Below, piece after piece: positions 15,948-24,533 of a stretch of DNA of 64,000 nucleotides (the first letter of the stretch is position 1; each line of letters starts with the position of its first letter). Source of the stretch: Denitratimonas tolerans. Its GTDB lineage: Bacteria; Pseudomonadota; Gammaproteobacteria; Xanthomonadales; Xanthomonadaceae. The stretch lies in the NCBI RefSeq assembly GCF_037203605.1, contig NZ_JBBDHC010000008.1, positions 62,001-126,000 of the forward strand, read 5' to 3'. The notes beneath the pieces were generated by a model, which saw only the letters and a list, made by a program, of their open reading frames with translations, ran no database searches and had not been told where the DNA came from. The position numbers and the translations under genes were made by a program.

Positions 15948-18386
15948 ATGATTTCCGACCCGCGGTCGTGGCAGTCTTTCGCGATGCGTCCTGTTTCCAC
16001 CTTCCACGCCGCGCGATGGCTGCTCGCGGCCCTGCTGCTGGCGGCGTCCCTGCTCGCCCTGGACCGGGCGTTCCCGCTACCCCTGCCCGACATCCAGCGC
16101 GATGGCGCGAGCGTGGTGCTGGCACATGACGGCACGCCGCTGCGCGCCTTTGCCGACGCCGAAGGCGTGTGGCGCTATCCGGTCGAATCCACGGAAGTCT
16201 CGCCGCTGTATCTCCAGGCTCTCATCACCTACGAGGACCGCTGGTTCTTCCGCCACCGTGGAATCAACCCGTTTGCGACCCTGCGTGCCACGGTGCAGGC
16301 GCTGTGGCATCGGAAGATCGTCTCGGGCGGCTCCACGCTGACGATGCAGGTTGCGCGCCTGATCGAGCCGATTCCGCATTCCTGGAGCGGCAAGCTGCGC
16401 CAGATGGCGCGCGCCCTGCAGCTCGAATGGCACCTGGACAAGGACGAGATCCTCACCCTTTACCTCAACTACGCGCCCTTCGGGGGAACCCTGCAAGGCG
16501 TGCAGGCGGCAAGCTACGGCTATCTGGGCAAACCGGCCTCGGAACTCTCCCGGGCCGAAGCCGCCCTGCTCGCGGTGCTGCCGCAGTCGCCCAGTCGGCT
16601 GCGCCCGGACCGCTGGCCGGAACGCGCGCAGCGGGCACGCGACAAGGTGCTCGATCGCATGGTCGCGCAGGGCGCATGGCGCGCGGCGGACGTCGCCGAC
16701 GCGCGCGTCGAGCAGGTTTCGGCGCGCCGGCTCCAGCCGCCCCTGCACGCCGCGCTCGCGGCCGAACGCCTGCGCCGCGACAATCCGCGCAGCCGCCGCA
16801 TCCGCTCCACGCTGGATGCCGACCTCCAGGTGCGCATCGAGTCGCGCGTGGCCGACTGGGTCGATCGCCTGCCACCGCGCACCTCGGCCGCGGTCATCGT
16901 TGCCCGAACCGACAGCATGGAAGTGCTGGCCTACGTCGGTGCCGCGCGCTTCGGCGACGATGCCAGCTTCGGCCACATCGACATGGCGCGCGCCTGGCGT
17001 TCGCCCGGCTCCACCCTCAAGCCATTCCTCTACGGGCTGGCGCTCGACGACGGCCTCATCCACTCGCAGAGCCTGCTGGTGGACGCGCCGCAGGCGTTCG
17101 GCGGTTACCGTCCGGGCAACTTCGATCAGCGCTTTCGCGGCCCCGTCGCCGCACACGACGCGCTGCGCGAATCGCTCAACGTGCCGGCCGTGGCGTTGCT
17201 CGACGCCGTGGGCCCGGCGCGCTTCAGCGCGCGCATGGCGCATGCCGGCGCGCCGCTGCGCCTGCCGCGCGGCAGCGAACCGAATCTGGCGATGATCCTG
17301 GGCGGCACCGAGGCACGCCTGGAGGATCTCGTCGGTGCCTACGCCGCGCTGCAGCGCGAGGGCCTCGCCGCGCGCCCGCGCCTGATCGCCAACGAGCCCC
17401 TGCGGGAACGCCGCCTGCTCTCGCCCGGTGCCGCATGGATCGTGCGCCAGATGATTTCCGACACCGCCCGCCCCGGCACGCTGGAAGAACGCATCGACAC
17501 CTCGCGCCGCGCGAACCTGGCGTGGAAAACGGGCACCAGCTACGGTTTCCGCGACGCCTGGGCCATCGGTGCCGCGCCGGGAGCGATCATCGGCGTATGG
17601 ATCGGCCGCCCCGACGGCACGCCGCTGCCCGGCCAGTACGGTGCCATCACCGCCCTGCCCCTGCTGTTCGCCATCAACGACATGCTTCCGCGAACGCTGC
17701 AGGCCGCGGCGTCATCCGCACCGGCCAGCGTCGGCACCGCCACGATCTGCTGGCCGCTGGGCCAGCGCGAGGACGCCACGCTTCCCGAACACTGCGTGCG
17801 CCGGCACGCCGCCTGGGTGCTGGACGGCACGATTCCACCGACCCTGCCCGGCCCGACGCATGCGGCACCCGCACCCGTCTCCTACCGTCGCGACCGGCAC
17901 AGCGGCCAGCGCCTGGGCGATGCGTGCAGCCGCCCGCACGCGGACGAGCTGGCCAGCCTCGCTCCGTGGCCACCCCTGGTCCTGCCCTGGCTGGCGGCGG
18001 GCGAGCGCCGCCAGGCGACCCTGCCGGCGCTGGCCCCGGACTGCGTCGACACCGCAGAACCCGTACAGGCGCTGCAGATCGTCGGCCTGGTGGACGGCGC
18101 GGTGCTGCGCAGCCCCGGCAACCGGCAGCGCGCCCCGGAGGTCACCCTGCGCGCACTGGGTACCGGCGAGACCGTGCAGTGGCTGCTGGATGGACGCCTT
18201 GTGGCACACAGCCGCAGCGGCAGCACCGTGCAACTGCGATTCGACCAGGCCGGCCCGCAGCGGCTCGTGGCCATCGACGCCCAGGGCCGCTATGCCAGCA
18301 TCGACCTGCGGGTGCTCGATGATGGGCGGGAACGAAACGCCACGGATACCCTCGGTCCTGTTGACAGAACCCGGCCGACGCCGTAA
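15948..18386 (+). CDS. pbpC: Penicillin-binding protein 1C
   Basis: 812 residues, a bifunctional class A PBP acting on peptidoglycan from the inner membrane. A membrane anchor (about 20-42) is followed by the GT51 glycosyltransferase domain with its catalytic EDRWFFRHRG motif and GGSTLTMQ. The transpeptidase domain has SPGSTLKPF (catalytic Ser in SxxK), SLN, and KTGTSYGFRD. The C-terminal about 90 residues form the PBP1C-specific domain. The start at 15948 has GGGAA upstream; an internal ATG at 15984 is possible. The alpha-2-macroglobulin gene (yfhM) often paired with pbpC is not here. The tRNA-Leu promoter overlaps its last codons. Confidence 0.93.
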   Translation: MISDPRSWQSFAMRPVSTFHAARWLLAALLLAASLLALDRAFPLPLPDIQRDGASVVLAHDGTPLRAFADAEGVWRYPVESTEVSPLYLQALITYEDRWFFRHRGINPFATLRATVQALWHRKIVSGGSTLTMQVARLIEPIPHSWSGKLRQMARALQLEWHLDKDEILTLYLNYAPFGGTLQGVQAASYGYLGKPASELSRAEAALLAVLPQSPSRLRPDRWPERAQRARDKVLDRMVAQGAWRAADVADARVEQVSARRLQPPLHAALAAERLRRDNPRSRRIRSTLDADLQVRIESRVADWVDRLPPRTSAAVIVARTDSMEVLAYVGAARFGDDASFGHIDMARAWRSPGSTLKPFLYGLALDDGLIHSQSLLVDAPQAFGGYRPGNFDQRFRGPVAAHDALRESLNVPAVALLDAVGPARFSARMAHAGAPLRLPRGSEPNLAMILGGTEARLEDLVGAYAALQREGLAARPRLIANEPLRERRLLSPGAAWIVRQMISDTARPGTLEERIDTSRRANLAWKTGTSYGFRDAWAIGAAPGAIIGVWIGRPDGTPLPGQYGAITALPLLFAINDMLPRTLQAAASSAPASVGTATICWPLGQREDATLPEHCVRRHAAWVLDGTIPPTLPGPTHAAPAPVSYRRDRHSGQRLGDACSRPHADELASLAPWPPLVLPWLAAGERRQATLPALAPDCVDTAEPVQALQIVGLVDGAVLRSPGNRQRAPEVTLRALGTGETVQWLLDGRLVAHSRSGSTVQLRFDQAGPQRLVAIDAQGRYASIDLRVLDDGRERNATDTLGPVDRTRPTP

Positions 18387-18389
18387 ATT
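18361..18389 (+). promoter_or_regulatory. Sigma-70 promoter of tRNA-Leu
   Basis: TTGACA, 17-base spacer, TAAATT. The -10 overlaps the TAA stop codon of pbpC. The expected start of transcription is about 35 bases before the tRNA. Confidence 0.8.
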
Positions 18390-18430
18390 GCGCGGCTCGC
18401 CCGCCGGCTCGGCGAGCGGTTCGACACCTT

Positions 18431-18515
<85 letters not shown>

Positions 18516-18595
18516 CGAAATGACTTTCCGCTTGGCGTTCAGCGGGTGGTGGCGCAGATTTCCCGCCCACTTCTCCTCGCGCCTTGCGCGGCGGC

Positions 18596-18623
18596 GAAAC
18601 CGTCGAAGCGGCTGGTTTCTTTT
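18596..18623 (+). terminator. Probable terminator of tRNA-Leu
   Basis: GAAACC and GGTTTC form a six-pair stem with a 12-base loop, followed by TTTTC. It lies 80 bases after the tRNA and before the tRNA-Arg promoter. Confidence 0.5.
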
Positions 18624-18647
18624 CTGAGCGTGCGGATCACCTCGATC

Positions 18648-18676
18648 TTGACGAACAGCATCGATCTCCGCATAAT
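18648..18676 (+). promoter_or_regulatory. Sigma-70 promoter of tRNA-Arg
   Basis: TTGACG, 17-base spacer, CATAAT, ending 12 bases before the mature tRNA. Five of six bases match at each element. Confidence 0.8.
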
Positions 18677-18688
18677 TTCACGTCTTGT

Positions 18689-18765
18689 GCGCCCGTAGCT
18701 CAGCTGGATAGAGCACCAGGCTACGAACTTGGGGGTCGGGAGTTCGAATCTCTCCGGGCGCGCCA
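18689..18765 (+). tRNA. tRNA-Arg (anticodon ACG)
   Basis: 77 bases. Acceptor GCGCCCG pairs with CGGGCGC, then discriminator G and encoded CCA. The anticodon loop CTACGAA within CCAGG/CTTGG gives ACG. A34 must be deaminated to inosine to read CGC and CGA; tadA is at 5239 in this window. Confidence 0.95.
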
Positions 18766-18776
18766 CAAGAATGACT

Positions 18777-18815
18777 GAAGGGTCAGTGTCTTACGGCACT
18801 GGCCCTTCTGCTTTT
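18777..18815 (+). terminator. Terminator of tRNA-Arg
   Basis: A 12-pair stem (GAAGGGTCAGTG with CACTGGCCCTTC, one G-U pair) and an eight-base loop, then TGCTTTT. It starts 12 bases after the tRNA. Confidence 0.85.
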
Positions 18816-19454
18816 CCGGGCTGAAGCGCCTGTGACGGCTCCTGTGGCAGTGCCGCGTCTTCACCGCTGCCGTACACGGACTCCTTGGCTTGGTGATCCG
18901 ATGCCTGCCCGAGCTGCTGGTTTGAAGCAGCTGCCCCAACGGAAACGCGGCGCAGCGCTTCACCGACGACCTGGCCGGGCAGCAACCGCCTGCGTGAACA
19001 TCCTGCCTGGCGTCACGCCGGTGTACCGCTGGAAGGTTGGTCCCGCTACTTCCCGCGATCCTTCCCAAGGTTACGCCTCCCACCATCGTCGAAGAACCTG
19101 GGCCGGAATTCGCCGTCGAATTCGCGCAGGAGGTTCCCGAGACTGTCGTCAACCTTCCAGCGCCAGTTGGACGCGAGGCGAGCCGGAACCGGGATACGTG
19201 CCTGCCTTGACGGTGAGCGCAGGCTTTGTGGAGACGCCGCCCAAGACTTTGAGGACGCTTTCAAGTTCCTAGGCAAGGAGCGGAACACATGCCCGAAGCC
19301 TCTTCCGCCAAGCCATTTTCCGGGTGCCGTGCTAGGCCGTGTTCTATCGCGTCGTCCCGGGTAAGGCGCGCAATGGCGTCGTTCCATTGGGACAAATCCG
19401 GGGCAAACGAGAACTTGTTCCGTCCGGAAACTCAGGCCACCCTGTGGCAGGATC
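18816..19454. other. 640-bp stretch without a supported gene between tRNA-Arg and tRNA-Ala
   Basis: Several short frames are open on both strands (for example 18791-18985 and 19046-19474 on the minus strand, 19167-19364 on the plus strand), but none has a ribosome binding site, a recognisable family or the strong third-position GC of the neighbouring genes. Frames on the minus strand change in a way that could fit a frameshifted relic. I looked for tRNA 3'-end repeats that would mark an attachment site and saw none. Confidence 0.5.
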
Positions 19455-19492
19455 AAAAAGAAAAAAGCCCGCAAGTCATTGAACTTGCAGGC
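19455..19492 (-). terminator. Terminator of tRNA-Ala
   Basis: On the minus strand GCCTGCAAGT pairs with ACTTGCGGGC (ten pairs, one G-U; six-base loop), followed by TTTTTTCTTTTT. It lies eight bases past the tRNA. Confidence 0.9.
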
Positions 19493-19499
19493 TTTATAG

Positions 19500-19575
<76 letters not shown>

Positions 19576-19588
19576 ATGCGAGCGCGGC

Positions 19589-19618
19589 ATTGTAGCGATT
19601 TTTTGGTCTCGCTGACAA
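19589..19618 (-). promoter_or_regulatory. Sigma-70 promoter of tRNA-Ala
   Basis: On the minus strand TTGTCA, 18-base spacer with an A6 run, TACAAT, ending 13 bases before the tRNA. Confidence 0.75.
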
Positions 19619-19847
19619 GGCGGCCGTTGGCGGGCGTGCATCAGCGCGGGGCGGGCGCGAACCGCATCCATCGCAGCACCGCCGAACCGCCCTTTTCGTT
19701 GGCATTGCCGTGCCGGGCCTGCTGATCTCCGATCCGGTTGCGTCGGCCCGCGCATGCGTGTCTACTTGGAGCCAACACCAGAGATCGCACGCGGCAGGAT
19801 CTGCGGCGGAGCTATCCGGGAAAGTACCAACACTCGGGAGAGGAATC

Positions 19848-20714
19848 GTGAAGCGGATCGTTCTCGCATTGGGCGTTGTGCTGGTCCTGGGCTTGGTACC
19901 TGCAGCGGGAGCGCTGGCTGCCAACTATCGCCTTGCGGTCGAGCCCATGTACCCACCCGACCAGGCGCAGGAAGTCTACAAACCGCTCATCGACTATCTG
20001 AGCCGCACCACCGGCCACCGCTTCCAGCTGGTTGTCTCGCGCAACTATCACACCTACTGGCGCGACCTCAGGAACAACAGCCCGGTGGACTTTGCCTTCG
20101 ACGACCCGCACTTCGTCGACTTCCGCATCCAGCGCTTTGGTTTCGTGCCGGTCGCGCGCAATGCCCAGCCCACGGTCTACGCGCTGCTCGGTCAGCCCGA
20201 GTTGGAGGGCGAGAATGTCCGCGCCCTGATCGGCATGCCGGTTGCCTGCATGCCCTCTCCCAGCCTCGGTTTCGCGCTGCTCGGCGAGATGTACGGCAAC
20301 AACCCCCTGGCCCAACCGGATATCCGCTCCGAGGCGATTTCCTGGCGCGACGGCGTGGAAATGGTGTTCGCCGGCGAAGTACAGGGCGCGATGGTGCCCG
20401 GCTATCTGGCCGAAACCTATTACAACCTGCCCACGCTCGCCCGCACCAGGCCGCTGCCGGGCAAGGCGTTCACCGCATCTCCCAAGGTACCGGCCGAAGA
20501 CGTGGCCTCGGTCGCCAAGGCACTTGAAACACTGCACGAGGACGCCGAGCTCTATGACGTCCTTGCCGAGCTGGGTGCCCCCCGTTTCGAGCCCGCGACG
20601 GCGGCGGAGTACGCGGGGCTGGAGAAGATTCTGAGCGGTTTTTACGGCTACCGGACGGCCCCGAAGCCAGGCCAGGAAGCCACAGTGGAAGCCGAGGCTG
20701 TCGACGGCAACTGA
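19848..20714 (+). CDS. PhnD-like periplasmic substrate-binding protein, orphan
   Basis: 288 residues from GTG 19848, which has GGGAGAGGAA about 3 bases upstream. A signal peptide (about 1-23, ending ALAAN) leads into a type II periplasmic binding fold. The conserved PhnD segments are visible: YKPLIDYLSRTTG near the N-terminus, DFAFDDPHFVDF, the MPSPSLGFAL ligand loop, and EVQGAMVPGYLAE. Family members bind phosphonate, phosphite or phosphate for ABC uptake, but many stand-alone copies serve as sensors or have unknown ligands. No permease or ATPase gene is adjacent, so transport of a phosphorus compound is only a possibility. Confidence 0.8.
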   Translation: MKRIVLALGVVLVLGLVPAAGALAANYRLAVEPMYPPDQAQEVYKPLIDYLSRTTGHRFQLVVSRNYHTYWRDLRNNSPVDFAFDDPHFVDFRIQRFGFVPVARNAQPTVYALLGQPELEGENVRALIGMPVACMPSPSLGFALLGEMYGNNPLAQPDIRSEAISWRDGVEMVFAGEVQGAMVPGYLAETYYNLPTLARTRPLPGKAFTASPKVPAEDVASVAKALETLHEDAELYDVLAELGAPRFEPATAAEYAGLEKILSGFYGYRTAPKPGQEATVEAEAVDGN

Positions 20715-20757
20715 GCGACACGACGCAGCGCGCGTTTCAGGACGCGGCCTCTGCTGC

Positions 20758-21639
20758 TCAGGGAGCCTGCGCGGGCGCATCCTGCGCCACGGTTTCGCCA
20801 AAAGCCGCTGCCAGATCCCGGTAGGCGCGACGCTGTGCGTCGTTCTCCGCTGCCGGGGCCCGCACCTCGAGCACCACGAACTGGTCGCCGGCGGGCTTTC
20901 CCGCAAGGCCGCGACCGCGAAGCCGCAGGCGCTTGCCGCTCCCCGAACCCGCCGGCACGTTCAGGCTGACCGAACCGCCGAGAGTGGGCACATCGAGGGC
21001 TCCGCCCAGCGCCGCCAGCCACGGCGGCACGGCGCGCCGCACGATCACGTCGCGCCCGTCCAGTTCAAACACCGGATGCGGCCTGTAGCCGATCTCGATC
21101 AGCAGATCGCGTCCGCCCGCGCCCTGACCCTTGAGGCGAATGTTCTGCCCGGGTGCGATGCCGGCCGGGATCCGGATGTCGAGCGTCCGTCCGCCCACAT
21201 CGACCCGCGTCTGCCCGCCGGCATGGGCGGTTTCCAGATCGATGTCCAGACGGGCGCGTGAATCCGCCGGCGCGCGCGCGCCGGCACCGTGACCCGTGCG
21301 CGCGCGTCCGAACAGCGATTCGAAGAAGTCGCTGAAACCGCTCTCGCCGAAGCCCTCGAAGTCTTCGCGCGTGTAACCCTGTCCGCCCGGGTTCGGCGGC
21401 TGGTAGCTGTCGCCCGGGCGATAGCCGCTGGCGCGCAGGCGGTCATACTCGGCGCGGCGTTCGGCATTGCCCAGCACCTCGTACGCTTCGCTGACCGACT
21501 TGAACCGCTCCTCGGCGTCGGGCTCCTTGCTCACGTCCGGGTGATACTTGCGTGCGAGCCGGCGATAGGCCGACTTGACCGCCTTCTCGTCGGCACCCGG
21601 CTCGACGCCCAGCACGCTGTAGTAATCCTTGAATTCCAT
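20758..21639 (-). CDS. cbpA: Curved-DNA-binding protein / DnaJ-class co-chaperone
   Basis: 293 residues. An N-terminal J domain (about 3-70) with the HPD motif in KYHPDVSKEP stimulates DnaK ATPase. A Gly/Phe-rich linker (about 75-120) is followed by two beta-sandwich substrate-binding domains. There is no zinc finger, which separates CbpA from DnaJ. It lies downstream of hsp20 on the same strand, with a hairpin between them. AAGGAGG lies upstream of the ATG. Confidence 0.9.
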   Translation of the reverse strand: MEFKDYYSVLGVEPGADEKAVKSAYRRLARKYHPDVSKEPDAEERFKSVSEAYEVLGNAERRAEYDRLRASGYRPGDSYQPPNPGGQGYTREDFEGFGESGFSDFFESLFGRARTGHGAGARAPADSRARLDIDLETAHAGGQTRVDVGGRTLDIRIPAGIAPGQNIRLKGQGAGGRDLLIEIGYRPHPVFELDGRDVIVRRAVPPWLAALGGALDVPTLGGSVSLNVPAGSGSGKRLRLRGRGLAGKPAGDQFVVLEVRAPAAENDAQRRAYRDLAAAFGETVAQDAPAQAP

Positions 21640-21720
21640 GTCCTGCCCCTGCTCCGCCTCCTTCAGCGTCGCGCGATGATACCCATTGCGTCATTCGATG
21701 CCGCACGGGCCGCCATGCAA

Positions 21721-21752
21721 AGCGGCCTGCGAGGTTGCCCGCGCAGGCCGCT
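21721..21752 (-). terminator. Hairpin between hsp20 and cbpA
   Basis: An 11-pair perfect stem (AGCGGCCTGCG with CGCAGGCCGCT) and ten-base loop, followed on the minus strand by only TTTG. Probably a terminator or mRNA-stabilising hairpin after hsp20; the U-tract is weak. Confidence 0.55.
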
Positions 21753-21802
21753 GTCCAGACCTCGATCCACCCGGCGACCGCGCCGCCGCCGTGCCTGACG
21801 CC

Positions 21803-22252
21803 TTACTGCACCTGGATGCGGCGCGGCGTGGTTTCGGGCTTCTTCGGGATGCTGATTTCCAGCACGCCGTTGCGGCCGCTTGCGGTGATGCCCTCGGCAT
21901 CGGCGCTGTCGGGCAGCGAGAAGCGGCGGTGGAACACGCCCTGCGAACGCTCCACGCGGGTGAAGCGCGGGCCCTCGTCAGTCTCGAACGTGGATCGCTC
22001 ACCCTTGATCGTCAGGATGCCCTTGTCCATGTGGATCTCGATGTTCGCCGGGTCCACGCCGGGGATGTCGGCGAGGATCACGAAACGCGTGTCCTCTTCC
22101 TTGATGTCTACGCGCGGTGCCCACTGGCTGGTCACGACGTTGCTCTGATCGGACTCGGCATCGTGCAGCACGCGATCGAAAAGCTGCTTGAACTCCACCG
22201 GCCAGCCGTACTGCGTGGCCAGGCGGGAGAGGGGGTTCTGGAATGTGCTCAT
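21803..22252 (-). CDS. Small heat-shock protein, Hsp20/alpha-crystallin family
   Basis: 149 residues. An ATP-independent holdase that keeps unfolding proteins soluble for DnaK/ClpB. The alpha-crystallin domain (about 40-135) contains GVDPANIEIHMDKGILTIKGER, and the C-terminus carries LEISIPKKPE, an Ile-x-Pro-type anchor for oligomer assembly. AAGGAG lies seven bases before the ATG. A good sigma-32-type promoter lies about 50 bases upstream. Confidence 0.93.
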   Translation of the reverse strand: MSTFQNPLSRLATQYGWPVEFKQLFDRVLHDAESDQSNVVTSQWAPRVDIKEEDTRFVILADIPGVDPANIEIHMDKGILTIKGERSTFETDEGPRFTRVERSQGVFHRRFSLPDSADAEGITASGRNGVLEISIPKKPETTPRRIQVQ

Positions 22253-22304
22253 GGGACGCTCCTTTCAGCTGAAGTGGGGCGGCACAGCTGCCGCGTGACT
22301 CAGG

Positions 22305-22332
22305 AAATGGAGTCCGTGCCGCGCTTCTCAAG
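22305..22332 (-). promoter_or_regulatory. Sigma-32-type heat-shock promoter of hsp20
   Basis: On the minus strand CTTGAG, 14-base spacer, CTCCATTT. The E. coli RpoH consensus is CTTGAA, 13-15 bases, CCCCATNT, so the match is close in both elements. Confidence 0.75.
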
Positions 22333-22398
22333 GCCACGCTCATCGGACGCAAGCGGGCATCCTCCTGCGTTTGGCTGTGCTTCAGGTTCGCGCCGTGC

Positions 22399-23871
22399 TC
22401 ACGCGATGGCCGACAGCCGTCGCAAGGTGTCCTGCACGTCGCCGGGCTGGATCGAACCGTTCCAGTCCTCCATCAGTACCGCATAAATCAGGGTCTCGAA
22501 CTGCCGCGCGAAGCGGCGCGCGACCCAGCCCGGATCGGGAATCGACTTGGCGTCGGCGATCAATCCGAAGTGCACTCGGCCCTGGTAGCTCAGGATCGAC
22601 AGGCCAACCCCGATGCCGCCGGTCTGCGGCACCCAGAACATGAACTCGGTGATGGGCGCGCCGGCAAGATAGAGCGGCATCTGCGGGCCCGGGACGTTGG
22701 TCGCCACCGCGGACGCCTTGCGGCTGAAAATGTCGAGCGCGATGCGCTGCACGGGCGTGGGCGTCATGCCCAGCGTGGCGAGCGCGCCGAAGGTCATCAG
22801 CGCCTGGCGCGAGGACTTGATGCGGTTCATGTTTTCGGCCACCGCCAGCACGCGCGCGACCGGATTGGCCTGCCCCACAGGCAGTTCGAGGAACACCAGG
22901 CCGAAGTGGTTGCCGAGCTTCTTCGCGTGTTCGAGCGGTCGCAGATTGACCGGCACCGTGGCGCGCAGGATCAGGCCGTCGGGATCCTCGTCGCGCTCGA
23001 CCAGGTAGTCGCGCAGCGCGCCCGCGGCACACGCCAGCAGCACGTCGTTGACCGTGCACCCCAGCACGCGCCCGACCGTCTTGACCTCGTCCAGGCTGAG
23101 CGGCTCGGCCCAGGCGCAGCGCTTGATGACGCCCAGCGGCCGCTTCAGCGCGGTAGGCGGATCGTCGCTCAGGGTCAGCGCCTGTGCCAGCTCGCGCGCG
23201 ATTTCGCCGCCCTCGCGCGCAATCACCGTCGCCAGCCCCGGATCGCGGTAGAGCGCACGGCTGCCGTCGAGCACCCTGCCGCCGAGCTTCATCGCCTGAT
23301 CGACCTGGCGCCGGCCGGGGTAGAAGAAACGGCGGGTGATCCTGTCCCCGTCCTGCTTGAGCCAGGCATCGGCCAGATTCTCGTCGGGCGCGGGCTCGGG
23401 CGAAACATCGGTGAGCGAGAGCAGCACCTGGACCAGGGCAATCCCGTCGGCGTAGCAGTGGTGCACGCGCGCGATCAGGGCGCTGCCGCCGTTGTAGTTT
23501 TCCACCAGATGGAACTGCCACAGCGGCTTGGAATGATCCAGCGCGGTGGACGCCAGCTGGCTGACCAGCCGCTGCAGCTCGGCGGTTCCCGCCTCGCCCG
23601 GCAGCGCGGTCAGGCGCACGTGCCATTCCAGATCGAAATCCGCGTCGGTCTCCCAGTGGCAGGAGGTGCCCGCATCGACGGCCTTCTGACGGAAGCGACG
23701 GAACGCCAGGAACCGCTCGCCGATGAGCTGGCGCAGCGCGGTGATCGACAGGCGCTGGCCGAACATCAGGACGCCGGTGATCATCATGAGGTTCGTGGGT
23801 TTTTCCATCCGCAGCCACGCGGTGTCCACCTTGGACATGGCTTCGCGCCCGTACCTGCTGCCGTAGGTCAT
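22399..23871 (-). CDS. Wax ester synthase / acyl-CoA:diacylglycerol acyltransferase (WS/DGAT)
   Basis: About 490 residues. It joins acyl-CoA to a fatty alcohol or diacylglycerol to make storage lipid. The catalytic HHxxxDG motif is present as HHCYADG (about 172-178). The family's second conserved block appears as LATLGMTPTPVQ...KASAVATNVPGP. The start is uncertain: ATG 23871 (MTYGSRYG) or ATG 23838 (MSKVDTAWLRME), the latter being the usual family start; neither has a strong ribosome binding site. fadD, which makes acyl-CoA, is two genes away on the opposite strand. Confidence 0.88.
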   Translation of the reverse strand: MTYGSRYGREAMSKVDTAWLRMEKPTNLMMITGVLMFGQRLSITALRQLIGERFLAFRRFRQKAVDAGTSCHWETDADFDLEWHVRLTALPGEAGTAELQRLVSQLASTALDHSKPLWQFHLVENYNGGSALIARVHHCYADGIALVQVLLSLTDVSPEPAPDENLADAWLKQDGDRITRRFFYPGRRQVDQAMKLGGRVLDGSRALYRDPGLATVIAREGGEIARELAQALTLSDDPPTALKRPLGVIKRCAWAEPLSLDEVKTVGRVLGCTVNDVLLACAAGALRDYLVERDEDPDGLILRATVPVNLRPLEHAKKLGNHFGLVFLELPVGQANPVARVLAVAENMNRIKSSRQALMTFGALATLGMTPTPVQRIALDIFSRKASAVATNVPGPQMPLYLAGAPITEFMFWVPQTGGIGVGLSILSYQGRVHFGLIADAKSIPDPGWVARRFARQFETLIYAVLMEDWNGSIQPGDVQDTLRRLSAIA

Positions 23872-23972
23872 CACCGTTTCCGATCCCGTTGTCGTCCGGC
23901 GATGGTGCCCGCGCGTCCCGGAGCCGTCAATGCGGACCCGGGGTGCCGAACCGCGCGGTCGGCGGGCAGCGA

Positions 23973-24428
23973 TCAGAGCGCCGGTTCCCACTCCGCATGG
24001 AACACCTGCCAGCCATCATCGCCATCGCGCCAGTGGCTTTCCACCGTCCAGGGGCGCGCGCTGTCCGGCAGCAGGCCACCGCTGCCGCCCGTGGCCATCA
24101 CGCTGAACTTCACCGTGGCGCGCTCACCGTGCAGGCTGACATCCAGCGGCCCCAGCGTCACGCCGATCGCGGCGTGGCGCAGCACCTGCACCCGCACGAG
24201 GTTGCGCAGACCGGTGCGGTCCAGCCCGGACCCGCCGGCGAAGTCGTCGGCCACGCCCGCCATGAAACCAGAAACTTCGCGCGCCTCGAGCGCCTGCTGC
24301 ATTTCGGCGATGCGCTCGCGCAGGCGCGCTTCCGGCGGCGGGCGGGAGCACCCGGCAAGGCCCAGAATCACCAGCAGCACCGCGGCGGCGGCCCGAATCG
24401 CGGCACGCCACGCAAAACAACGATCCAT
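23973..24428 (-). CDS. Small lipoprotein, possibly NTF2-like
   Basis: 151 residues from ATG 24428. A hydrophobic signal ends in a lipobox (LGLAGC, about residue 27), so the mature protein is lipid-anchored. The rest (helical EARLRERIAEMQQALEARE, then a curved-sheet-like region ending WRDGDDGWQVFHAEWEP) looks like the nuclear-transport-factor-2 fold of small unassigned lipoproteins. It diverges from fadD with about 105 bases between and lies upstream of the WS/DGAT gene. Function unknown. Confidence 0.65.
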   Translation of the reverse strand: MDRCFAWRAAIRAAAAVLLVILGLAGCSRPPPEARLRERIAEMQQALEAREVSGFMAGVADDFAGGSGLDRTGLRNLVRVQVLRHAAIGVTLGPLDVSLHGERATVKFSVMATGGSGGLLPDSARPWTVESHWRDGDDGWQVFHAEWEPAL

Positions 24429-24533
24429 TCGCCTTGCCCCGCCCGTTTCGCCTGTGCTCCAATCGGGAAACATACCGCGAACGCCCTGCGCGCGCAGGCT
24501 TTCGCCCCAAGAAGACCGCGGAGGAAGGCACCC

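Noticed and set aside
18539..18766. Minus-strand frame beginning MARPERFELPTP
   Set aside because: This is the antisense of tRNA-Arg, a well-known false protein in databases. The similar RRDSNSRPPSS and GLEPPRFYP frames around the tRNAs are false for the same reason.
23889..24533. N-terminal extension of FadD by about 215 residues
   Set aside because: The extension lies over a divergent lipoprotein gene, has no similarity and skips a good ribosome binding site before ATG 24534.
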